Source of the DNA: Planctomycetota bacterium
Lineage (GTDB): Bacteria > Planctomycetota > Phycisphaerae > Phycisphaerales > UBA1924
Direction of reading: 5' to 3'
NCBI GenBank assembly: GCA_024280755.1
Contig: JAJRPN010000023.1
Span: forward strand, 1-50,283
DNA: 50,283 nucleotides
Positions 8,889-16,585 of the stretch are shown piece after piece. Both the position numbers and the translations under genes were made by a program. The notes beneath the pieces are model-generated. The model was not told the origin of the DNA. It saw only the letters and a program-made list of their open reading frames with translations, and searched no databases. Every line of letters begins with the position of its first letter. Position 1 is the stretch's first letter.

Positions 8889-9994
8889 GCGCAACTCCTC
8901 TCCATCTCATCCGTATACCCTCCTGAAACCGTTTCTTTATCTATTTTCAGGAGATTGACCATGGCGATCCGGAAGAATGCACCGATGGGCTTTGTAGACA
9001 TGGCACTCGAAGACTTCGGCTCTTCACGCACCGCAAAGCTTCTCAACAAACTCGATGACGCCACGCCTTGGGACACGCTGGCAAGGCCGATCACACAACT
9101 TCCCGAATACAAAGACCACGGTGCTGGCCGCCCGCCTTGGGAGCCGACGATGATGCTCAAAGCCATGATGCTCGCCAAGTGGTTCAATCTCTCCGATCCA
9201 GGCCTCGAAGAAGAGCTCAAGGATCGCATCAGCTTTCGCAAGTTCGTCGGCTTGTCCTTCACCGACGCCACGCCTGACGAGACGACCTTCGTCAAGTTTC
9301 GAAAGCGATTACGCGAGGCCAGGCTCGACGAGTACCTCTTCCAATCCGTCGTCAAGCACCTTGATTCACAGGGTTTTCTTGTCCGCGAAGGCACGATGGT
9401 CGATGCGACGATCATCGAGCAATCGAAGGGATCAAAGAATGACGACGGCGAATCCACGCGTGATGAAGACGCGAGTTTCACCAAAAAGCACGGCAAGACT
9501 TATCACGGCTACAAGGCGCACATCGCCTGCGATCTCTCGGGTGTGATGGCCGATTACAAAGTGACGACGGCCAAGGTGCATGACAGCAAGTGCATCGACG
9601 AGCTTGTTGAAGATGAAAAGGTCGCGGTGCTGGCCGACAGCGCGTATTCGTCGAAGGATCGGCGTGAGAAGCTCCGCAAGCGTGAGGTGATCGACGGGAT
9701 CGTGTATAAAAGGACGCGTGGGCAAGCCGAGTTGTATGACTGGCAGGAGCGATGGAACGGGCTTGTTTCCAAGGTCCGATCGAAGGTCGAGCATCCGTTT
9801 GCGATGCTGAAGCATCAGCTTGGCTATCGCAAGGTGCGTTACCGCGGCTTGGAGAGAAACGCATTTGATGTGTGCTTGATGCTCATGGCGTGCAACCTGA
9901 AACGGAGCTTGTTTTTGAATGAGCAGGCGAAGGCAATCGGCATGGATCCAGTGCCAAAGAGGGTGTGATGTGCGCGATGGCTGCGCGCTGATTC
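8881..9994 (+). mobile_element. IS5-family insertion sequence (ends tentative)
   Basis: The element is defined by its transposase gene. The ends are not resolved. The best inverted pair I can find is GAATAGTTGCGCAAC at 8881-8895 against GCTGCGCGCTGATTC at 9980-9994, matching at 10 of 15 positions, which would give an element of about 1.1 kb. No clean target-site duplication was found. A second, weaker inverted match (CTCTGAA / TTCAGAG) reaches 10134-10140. It lies between two FG-GAP/dockerin genes and interrupts neither. Confidence 0.55.
8961..9968 (+). CDS. IS5-family DDE transposase
   Basis: A 335-residue transposase of the IS5 family (DDE, RNase H fold). The N-terminal helical DUF772-like domain includes RPPWEPTMMLKAMMLAKWF. 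The catalytic residues are all visible: D148 (MVDATII), D226 (VLADSAYSSKD) and E277 (SKVEHPFAMLK), with the Y-R/K region after them (YRGLERNAFDVCLMLMACNL). The length and motifs fit an intact, possibly active enzyme. The start is the ATG preceded by AGGAG seven bases upstream; an in-frame TTG two codons earlier is less likely. Confidence 0.95.
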   Translation: MAIRKNAPMGFVDMALEDFGSSRTAKLLNKLDDATPWDTLARPITQLPEYKDHGAGRPPWEPTMMLKAMMLAKWFNLSDPGLEEELKDRISFRKFVGLSFTDATPDETTFVKFRKRLREARLDEYLFQSVVKHLDSQGFLVREGTMVDATIIEQSKGSKNDDGESTRDEDASFTKKHGKTYHGYKAHIACDLSGVMADYKVTTAKVHDSKCIDELVEDEKVAVLADSAYSSKDRREKLRKREVIDGIVYKRTRGQAELYDWQERWNGLVSKVRSKVEHPFAMLKHQLGYRKVRYRGLERNAFDVCLMLMACNLKRSLFLNEQAKAIGMDPVPKRV

Positions 9995-10026
9995 GGCTCA
10001 GATGGCTTGAATCATGCGGATTTGTG

Positions 10027-10144
10027 GCTCGAACGAGCAGTTTGTGATGTTCGAATGAGAAGATATTGCATCCATACTCGATTTCGAGTAGAATCAGGCG
10101 GGAGTAGCTGATTGGTCAGAGACTCCATATCAGTTCAGAGTCTC
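10027..10144 (+). promoter_or_regulatory. cluster of palindromes upstream of the second FG-GAP gene
   Basis: Three dyads lie in the 200-base gap after the transposase: GCTCG-AA-CGAGC (10027-10038), TACTCGA-TT-TCGAGTA (10075-10090) and GAGACTC with GAGTCTC around a 12-base loop (10119-10144). The middle one is a 16-base near-perfect palindrome and has the look of an operator; the last could be a leader hairpin just ahead of the ribosome-binding site. Part of this DNA may belong to the right flank of the insertion sequence. Confidence 0.4.
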
Positions 10145-10166
10145 ATATCACTGAGGAGAAGGCATT

Positions 10167-12689
10167 ATGCAATCAAATTTAAAAATGTTTCGATCAAATA
10201 AAGCAATTTGTATATTGGCGGTTTTGTTGGTGTCTTGCGATTTGGCTCATGGTCAACCTGTGTATGAGACGGTTCAAGTTGCCCCTTTGGAAGCACCGGG
10301 CAATGAGATTTATGGGAATGCGGTCATTTTTACGGATGGCAATACAAGTGTGATCGCTGCGTGCAAGAACGACACGCTGGGTATTGATGCGGGTCTTGTT
10401 TATTTGACCGTGTCGAATGTGACTTATGAGCTGACAGCTCTAGATGGGGCTGCTGGCGACCAGTTTGGGTATGCCATTGACGCTGGCCCAGAGCAAGATT
10501 CAGGGTTTAGTCGAGTGGTCATTGGTGCTCCATTCCGCGATGAAATGGGGGAATCTTCTGGTGCTGCGTATTTGTTTGACCCATCAGGTCATCAACTCGT
10601 GGAGTATCTTCCCAGCGATGGTCAGGCTGGGGATCGATTTGGAATTTCAGTAAGTCTTGGGAGTGAAGTCGGGAACGGTGTTGTGGCCATTGGAGCGATG
10701 CGCGATGATGGCAGTGAGGGGGCGGTCTATATCTTTGATATGCTCAGTGGTACTGAGTTGATGAAGATTGTACCAAATGGGTTGACTCCATTTTCAGAGT
10801 TTGGATTCAGCATGGAAATCGATGGTTCTACCCTCGCAGTCGGAGCACCTGGAGATGCCACAGTAGGCGTGAGCTCTGGGGCGGTGTATGTGTTCGATCT
10901 GGAAACGGGTGAACAGTTACAGCGGTTTTTTCCTTCTGACGGAGCAGCGGGCGATCACTTTGGTCACTCGGTTGAATTAGCATCGGTGAGTTATTTGGTT
11001 GTTGGTTCAGTCGATCACCAGGTTAATGGTGTTCGATCCGGTGCGGTGTACGCGTTCAACAACTTGAATGGAGATTTGGAAAACAAGTTTTATCCCACTG
11101 ACGCTGTGGATGGTCAGCAGTTTGGGTGGTCAGTATCTGGCGTATCATTCGGTCTCGCCGTTGGGGCACCAGGTGATAGTGAGACGGGTGTTGAGGCCGG
11201 GGCGGTATATACATATTACGATCCAAGAGGATTTTCGTATCGAGAGAAACTGACTCTTGCTGGCAAGAACGCTCATGCGCGATATGGTCATTCTGTTTCG
11301 ATGTATGGGCGGCATCGCTTATGTGTTGGTGCGCCCGACTCAAATTTTCGAGGACCTTTGGCTGGGTATGCTGATACATTTGATTTGTTTGTATCTTCAA
11401 CCGGTCAACCTCTGATACCGTCGGACGCGACAGGGCAGTATCGATACGGCCTTGCTGTAGCAGTGGATGATGGGCTTGCGGTTGTTGGTGCACAATCATT
11501 CTTTGAGAATGAAGTTGGTACTGGTGGTGTTGCCTATATCGTTGACACGCAAACTGGAGATGAACTTTTTAGATTGGTACCCGATGATGTCGTAGAGGGG
11601 GACGGTTTCGGGGATTCGGTGGCAATCGGTGATGGGTTCGTTGCAGTGAGTGCGCCTGGGGATGACGAAAACTCTATTGATTCTGGGTCTGTGTATATTT
11701 ATGATGCTTCCACAGGAGCATTATTGCGAAAGATCGTCTCGCCGGTGGCAAGGCCACCAGCGTCAACAGTTGGCGTGTTGTTTGGCCAAAGAGTTGAGAT
11801 TGACAATGGGATTCTTGTTGTGGGTGCGCAGAATGCAAAGAATGGCGAGTTTTCACTATCAGGGCTTGTGTTTCTCTACGATTTGAACACAGGTACTCTT
11901 CTCCATCAACTCGAACCAACGAGTTCTTTTTCCGGTCAAAGGTTTGGAATAAACTTGGCAATTGGAGATGGTGTGGTTGGGGTTGTGTCGATTGACAATA
12001 TGTCATCGGGCGGTGGCGGTTCTGAAACTTTTGAAATCCACTTCTTTGATCAAACAACTGGTGCGTTGATCACTAAGCTGAATAGCCAAGATATTCGTGT
12101 ACCTTCGGGGTTGGGATTCGGACTTTCAATCGATGGCGGAGCCATAGCGATGAGTTCGTCTGGCGAGTCAAAGTATGTGTATGACCTGCAGGCCTTTGGG
12201 CTTCTTCAAGAGTTTTCTATTCCAAATGCTGTGGGTGAGTCAGTGTTCAACAGAAATATCTCTCTCGATGGTGACATACTCTATGTCACACAACTTGCGG
12301 TGTATAGCACGCTTGATTCAGACTCTGTGTACATGTTCAACATTACAAATGGAGAGAGTATGGCAAGTCTTGAACGCAGCGATAGCGATGCTGGCGAGGG
12401 AGGTGTCAACTCTCTGGCTGTATCGAATGGCTTGGTCGTTGTTGGATCAGCATTTCACAACTCCTATGGCGGAAGCGGTGGAACTGGAGCTGTTTACATA
12501 TACGATGTGAATGAAATTACTTGTCCCGCAGATTTGACGGGTGATCGAGTAGTCAACTTCTTTGATGTCTCTGCTTTCCTTGCAGCCTTTTCTACAGGTG
12601 ATCCTTCTGGTGATTTCAATAATGATGGAGCATACAATTTCTTTGATGTGAGCGATTTCTTGATGGCATACTCGGCAAGTTGTTTTTAA
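10167..12689 (+). CDS. large secreted FG-GAP repeat protein with dockerin-like pair
   Basis: An 840-residue paralogue of the protein encoded before the insertion sequence. A signal peptide (about residues 1-29, ending near LAHGQ) is followed by about twelve FG-GAP-type repeats (GDxFGxSVxI...GVVAVGA...GAVYIFD), so it may form two propellers. The end carries two dockerin-like motifs: DLTGDRVVNFFDVSAFL and DFNNDGAYNFFDVSDFL. In the first, the usual Gly of GDG is Arg, which may weaken calcium binding. Cysteines bracket the pair (TCPADL and SASCF). The start has both GAGGAG and AAGG just upstream. The codons look more A+T-rich than those of neighbouring housekeeping genes. Its role is unknown; surface adhesion is an inference from FG-GAP proteins in general. 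Confidence 0.88.
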   Translation: MQSNLKMFRSNKAICILAVLLVSCDLAHGQPVYETVQVAPLEAPGNEIYGNAVIFTDGNTSVIAACKNDTLGIDAGLVYLTVSNVTYELTALDGAAGDQFGYAIDAGPEQDSGFSRVVIGAPFRDEMGESSGAAYLFDPSGHQLVEYLPSDGQAGDRFGISVSLGSEVGNGVVAIGAMRDDGSEGAVYIFDMLSGTELMKIVPNGLTPFSEFGFSMEIDGSTLAVGAPGDATVGVSSGAVYVFDLETGEQLQRFFPSDGAAGDHFGHSVELASVSYLVVGSVDHQVNGVRSGAVYAFNNLNGDLENKFYPTDAVDGQQFGWSVSGVSFGLAVGAPGDSETGVEAGAVYTYYDPRGFSYREKLTLAGKNAHARYGHSVSMYGRHRLCVGAPDSNFRGPLAGYADTFDLFVSSTGQPLIPSDATGQYRYGLAVAVDDGLAVVGAQSFFENEVGTGGVAYIVDTQTGDELFRLVPDDVVEGDGFGDSVAIGDGFVAVSAPGDDENSIDSGSVYIYDASTGALLRKIVSPVARPPASTVGVLFGQRVEIDNGILVVGAQNAKNGEFSLSGLVFLYDLNTGTLLHQLEPTSSFSGQRFGINLAIGDGVVGVVSIDNMSSGGGGSETFEIHFFDQTTGALITKLNSQDIRVPSGLGFGLSIDGGAIAMSSSGESKYVYDLQAFGLLQEFSIPNAVGESVFNRNISLDGDILYVTQLAVYSTLDSDSVYMFNITNGESMASLERSDSDAGEGGVNSLAVSNGLVVVGSAFHNSYGGSGGTGAVYIYDVNEITCPADLTGDRVVNFFDVSAFLAAFSTGDPSGDFNNDGAYNFFDVSDFLMAYSASCF

Positions 12690-12761
12690 AGCGGAGAGTT
12701 GAAGAATAGATATTCGTTTCAGTGACGATGCTTGGGCTTGTGGAATCTGCTTGGCCATCTC

Positions 12762-14117
12762 TTATTGTTTGTTGCGATCTTCTCTTCTCAACAACTTGCG
12801 TGCTCTTGCTTCATCAAGATGTTGTTTGAGGATTCGTTCGGCGCCGATGTCTTTGGGTTCGTAGTAGCGTTTCTCAACGCCGAGGTAGTCTTGGCCTGAG
12901 AGTTGGTTGTCGCTGTTGTGGGAGTATTCGTATTTCTCTGTTTCAAGATCACGGACGCGCTGGCCCGAGCCATCAGTGCTTGCCTGAGGCGAGGTGTTCT
13001 TGTCGCGTAGGTGCATCGGGACAGGCAAGACTCGGCTATTGCGCACATCATCAAGGGCAGCGTTGATTGCAGCATAGGCGGCGTTGGACTTCGGACAGCA
13101 TGCAAGGTAAGTCGCGCATTGGGCGATGGTGATGCGGGCTTCGGGCATGCCGATGCGTTCGACGAGATCCCAGCAAGACTGTGCAATCACGACAGCTCGC
13201 GGATCAGCGTTGCCGATGTCTTCAGATGCCAAGATCGCTAAACGCCTACAGATAAAGCGTGGGTCTTCACCGGCGTCGAGCATGCGGGCGATCCAATAGA
13301 TCGCTGCGTCTGGATCGGATCCTCGGACGGATTTGATCATGGCCGAGGCCGCGTCGTAGTGCCCGTCGGAGCCGTAGTTGGCGAGTTTTTGTTGGATGGA
13401 ATCCTCAGCGAGTTGCAGATCAATATGTATGGCATCGCCAGAGCTTGAGCGAACCGCGACTTCGAGTGCTGTCAATGCTCGCCGGGCATCGCCTTCGGAT
13501 TTGATCGCCCAGACTTGAAGCGCTTCGTCGGTGATGGTGATGTTCGTGTTGGGAAATGCGAGCGGGTTCTTGATTGCATTGTTGATCAGTTCGATAGTTT
13601 CGTCTTCGGAGAGGGATTCGAGCCGGAAGAGGGTTGAGCGAGAAATCAGTGCCGCGTTGACGGCGAAGAGTGGGTTCTCGGTGGTCGCGCCGATGAGGGT
13701 GATCAACCCGCGTTCAACATCAGCAAGCAGCACATCTTGCTGGGATTTAGAGAACCGATGGATCTCGTCGAGGAAGAGGATGGTGCGTTTGCCGGAGTCG
13801 CCGAGGATGCGATAGGCATCTTCGATGATCTCTCGGATGCGTTTGACCCCGACCGATGCAGCGTTCTCGCGGACAAACCTTCGGCTGGTCGCTTTGGCGA
13901 TGACCTCGGCGAGGGTGGTTTTGCCGGTGCCTGGCGGGCCATGCAGGATGACGGAGGTGAGTGCGTCGGCGTCGATCATCCGTCGGAGAAGTTTGTCTGG
14001 GGCGATGAGGTGGGTTTGGCCGACAATTTGATCAAGGCGCGCCGGGCGAATGCGCGATGCAAGGGGGGCGACGCGATCGACCGCGGATTCTCGTTTTGCT
14101 TGCCAAAGATCAGCCAT
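12762..14117 (-). CDS. rarA: replication-associated recombination protein A (AAA+ ATPase)
   Basis: A 451-residue AAA+ ATPase of the RarA/MgsA/WRNIP1 family, acting at stalled replication forks. Walker A is GPPGTGKT (residues 60-67) and Walker B is ILFLDEIH (113-120); sensor 1 is IGATTENP. The family N-terminus (PLASRIRPARLDQIVGQ) and the tetramerisation region (GEDPRFICRRLAILASEDIG) are present. The open frame extends upstream, but the ATG opening MADLWQAKRE matches family starts. No Shine-Dalgarno sequence is visible. It is convergent with the FG-GAP gene. Confidence 0.95.
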   Translation of the reverse strand: MADLWQAKRESAVDRVAPLASRIRPARLDQIVGQTHLIAPDKLLRRMIDADALTSVILHGPPGTGKTTLAEVIAKATSRRFVRENAASVGVKRIREIIEDAYRILGDSGKRTILFLDEIHRFSKSQQDVLLADVERGLITLIGATTENPLFAVNAALISRSTLFRLESLSEDETIELINNAIKNPLAFPNTNITITDEALQVWAIKSEGDARRALTALEVAVRSSSGDAIHIDLQLAEDSIQQKLANYGSDGHYDAASAMIKSVRGSDPDAAIYWIARMLDAGEDPRFICRRLAILASEDIGNADPRAVVIAQSCWDLVERIGMPEARITIAQCATYLACCPKSNAAYAAINAALDDVRNSRVLPVPMHLRDKNTSPQASTDGSGQRVRDLETEKYEYSHNSDNQLSGQDYLGVEKRYYEPKDIGAERILKQHLDEARARKLLRREDRNKQ

Positions 14118-14238
14118 ACGGGAAGTGTATGGGTGTGATGTGTGGGGTGGATGGGATGGAAACCCCAGAATGTGACAATTACAGAGAAATCTGTAGGTCT
14201 TGTGGAACACTAGCTTTGCAAATGCTAACATTGAGTGC

Positions 14239-15009
14239 ATGGGAATAGTTCTTTGGGTCATTTTGATACTGATCACGGTCATTTTGGCCGGGGTTGTTGG
14301 TGGAAAGACCTACGGCAAAAAATGGATGCCAGAACTCAATCATCTTGACGGCATCCTTTATCTGTTTGGGTTCGGTTATGCTCGTGGGATGCACGATCTG
14401 ATGGTCGATGCAGAGGATGGTGCGTTTGATGATCTGGGCGGGCCGATGATCGTGGTGAGCAATCACACCGCTGGGGTCGATCCGATCTTGGTGAGCTTGG
14501 CGGTGCCGACCAAAATCCGTTGGCTGATGGCTGACGATATGCGGATTCGTGGGATGGGTTGGTTCTGGAACTGGGCGGGGGTGATCTTTATCGCACGCAA
14601 TCGTCACGGGCGAACCGGGCTTCGCAAAGCCCGCAAACACCTCGACGACGGCGGCGTCATCGGCATCTTTCCCGAAGGCAAAATCGAACGCCCCGCAAAG
14701 CAACTCCTCCGGTTTGCACCCGGTGTGGGCGTCTTGGTTAAGCGATCAGGCGCACGGGTGTTGCCTGTGATTATCGAAGGTACTCCAACCGAAGCCGCCA
14801 ATGCGTGGGACTCGCTCTGGACCCGATCCAACACACGGATTCGTGTGATGAAGCCAATCGACTACAAAGACAGTGGCATGACCAACGCCGAGATCGCGGA
14901 AGATCTGCACCAACGGTACCAAGCATGGACCGGATGGGGCGAGTGTGCTCAGGGTGTGATTGAAGATGCTGATGATGGTGCGTTGGGTGCTGTGCGTCAG
15001 ATTGCGTGA
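14239..15009 (+). CDS. 1-acyl-sn-glycerol-3-phosphate acyltransferase (PlsC-like)
   Basis: A 256-residue membrane enzyme likely adding an acyl chain to lysophosphatidic acid or a similar lipid. One N-terminal membrane helix (residues 2-22) precedes the acyltransferase motifs: NHTAGVD (HX4D, H76-D81), the Arg-containing block FIARNRHGRTGLRKA, and FPEGK (145-149, FPEGT in most members). The last 30 residues are acidic and not conserved. I chose the ATG opening MGIVLWVILI; a TTG 13 codons upstream is possible. It is divergent from rarA and convergent with the ankyrin gene. Confidence 0.85.
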   Translation: MGIVLWVILILITVILAGVVGGKTYGKKWMPELNHLDGILYLFGFGYARGMHDLMVDAEDGAFDDLGGPMIVVSNHTAGVDPILVSLAVPTKIRWLMADDMRIRGMGWFWNWAGVIFIARNRHGRTGLRKARKHLDDGGVIGIFPEGKIERPAKQLLRFAPGVGVLVKRSGARVLPVIIEGTPTEAANAWDSLWTRSNTRIRVMKPIDYKDSGMTNAEIAEDLHQRYQAWTGWGECAQGVIEDADDGALGAVRQIA

Positions 15010-15027
15010 AGTAAGATTGTAGTTGTG

Positions 15028-16581
15028 TTAGCGGGAAGCTTTTTCAAGGGCTGTATACGCATCAGTTTGCATGAATCGGCGATTCGATTTTGCGTAGTCA
15101 ATGGCTCGTTTGCCTCTCGAATCTTCGATATTTGCATCAGCGCCCGCATTGAGTAAGTGCATTACAGCTTCTCCAGTTGGTGCACCTACCGCAACCATCA
15201 GGGCCGTGTACCCAGCAGTATCTTGAGCATTTATGTCAGCACCGGCATCAAGAAGCATCAAAATTACTTCAGGATCGTTTTTAGATCCATACATTAGTGC
15301 TGCTCTACCCTTGATATCTCGTGCGTGTACATCAGCCCCTAGGTCAATAAGTCTCTGGACATATTTTTTGCCTAAGCCGTACCGAGTTGCGATCATCAGA
15401 GCGGTCTGTAGGTTTTGTGGGATCGGCTCATTTATGTTTGCGCCTAGTCTGATCAAGGTTTTAACCACTTTATCTCGTGGGTTTTTCTTTGCCGCATGTA
15501 TAAATGCATTCCAGCCTCTTTTGTCTCGTGCTTTGATATCGGCACCATGTTCAATTAGCAGGTTTAAAACTGCTGGGTTTTTGCAGAATTTGCTGGTGAG
15601 CATCAGAGGAGTTTCATTGTCTTTGTTGAGAGCATTAATATCAGCACCTGCATCGATTAGTGTTTTGACAACATTGATATTGTCGTTAAATGCCCCTGCA
15701 TATGAAAGAGGAGTGAACGGCTCAAATGCATGAGGATTAAGATCCGCTCCAGCATTGATGAGTGCTTGGCAAACTTCGATGGAGTTGTTTTCTTTACACG
15801 CAATCATGAGTGGAGTCATATCTTGGTATGCGCCATTTCTTGCGATAGCATTCACATCCGCCCCAGCTTGTATCAATATGTTTAAAACCAGAGTGTTATT
15901 TGAAACCGCAGCGAGCATGATCGGAGTCGAATCGGTTAGCGGGCGGGCAGTGAGCCGCAAGTTTGCATCAGCTCCGTTATCGAGAAATACTTGTAGAACA
16001 CTGGGCGATGGATTGTACTTCGCTGCTGCTGTAAATGGAGTCAGGCCAGAGCCGTCAGTGATGTCTACATCTGCACCAAGATCAATGAGTGTTTTTGTTA
16101 TTTCTGGGCTTGCGTTGGCAGAGGCGGCATATATGAGGGGTGTTCTATTCGAGTATGATCCATTTGAATTAATGTTCGCGCCTGCATTGGTCAAAATGTA
16201 GAGAATGTCGGGGTTTTGGTGATATTGAGAAGCAAACATCAAGGGTGTCATGCCTTTAAAAATTCCGGCATGGGCATACGGTTTATCAGCAAGGGCTCCC
16301 AAATCAATTAAAGTCGTAATTGTCTGAGCCTTTGCATTACTCATCGCTGCGACAATCAATGGTGTATATCCGCGATCGTCAGAATGATTGACATCCGCAC
16401 CCAGCTTGAATAGATCATGGATATCAGTATTTGCGTTGGTTTTTACAGCCAAGATCAGTTTAGTATTTAGCTCAGATATTTGCTCAGTTGAAGTTGGTTG
16501 TGGCTCTGCGGAATTCGCTAGGATTGCATTGGTGACAATCGATGTAGTAATAATAATTATTGCAAAAAATATTCTTAACAT
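15028..16581 (-). CDS. secreted ankyrin-repeat protein
   Basis: A 517-residue protein with a signal peptide (MLRIFFAIIIITTSIVTNAILA, cleavage near NSA). The rest is about twelve ankyrin repeats, each with TPLMxA...VxxLIxxGADIN. Several are longer than the usual 33 residues, with 36-40-residue spacing. There is no catalytic domain, so it presumably binds another envelope protein. The GAGGAG ribosome-binding site lies inside the last codons of the upstream peptidase gene, whose stop is four bases away, so the two are coupled in one operon. The gene is visibly more A+T-rich than its operon partners, suggesting separate acquisition. Confidence 0.9.
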   Translation of the reverse strand: MLRIFFAIIIITTSIVTNAILANSAEPQPTSTEQISELNTKLILAVKTNANTDIHDLFKLGADVNHSDDRGYTPLIVAAMSNAKAQTITTLIDLGALADKPYAHAGIFKGMTPLMFASQYHQNPDILYILTNAGANINSNGSYSNRTPLIYAASANASPEITKTLIDLGADVDITDGSGLTPFTAAAKYNPSPSVLQVFLDNGADANLRLTARPLTDSTPIMLAAVSNNTLVLNILIQAGADVNAIARNGAYQDMTPLMIACKENNSIEVCQALINAGADLNPHAFEPFTPLSYAGAFNDNINVVKTLIDAGADINALNKDNETPLMLTSKFCKNPAVLNLLIEHGADIKARDKRGWNAFIHAAKKNPRDKVVKTLIRLGANINEPIPQNLQTALMIATRYGLGKKYVQRLIDLGADVHARDIKGRAALMYGSKNDPEVILMLLDAGADINAQDTAGYTALMVAVGAPTGEAVMHLLNAGADANIEDSRGKRAIDYAKSNRRFMQTDAYTALEKASR

Positions 16582-16585
16582 TTGA

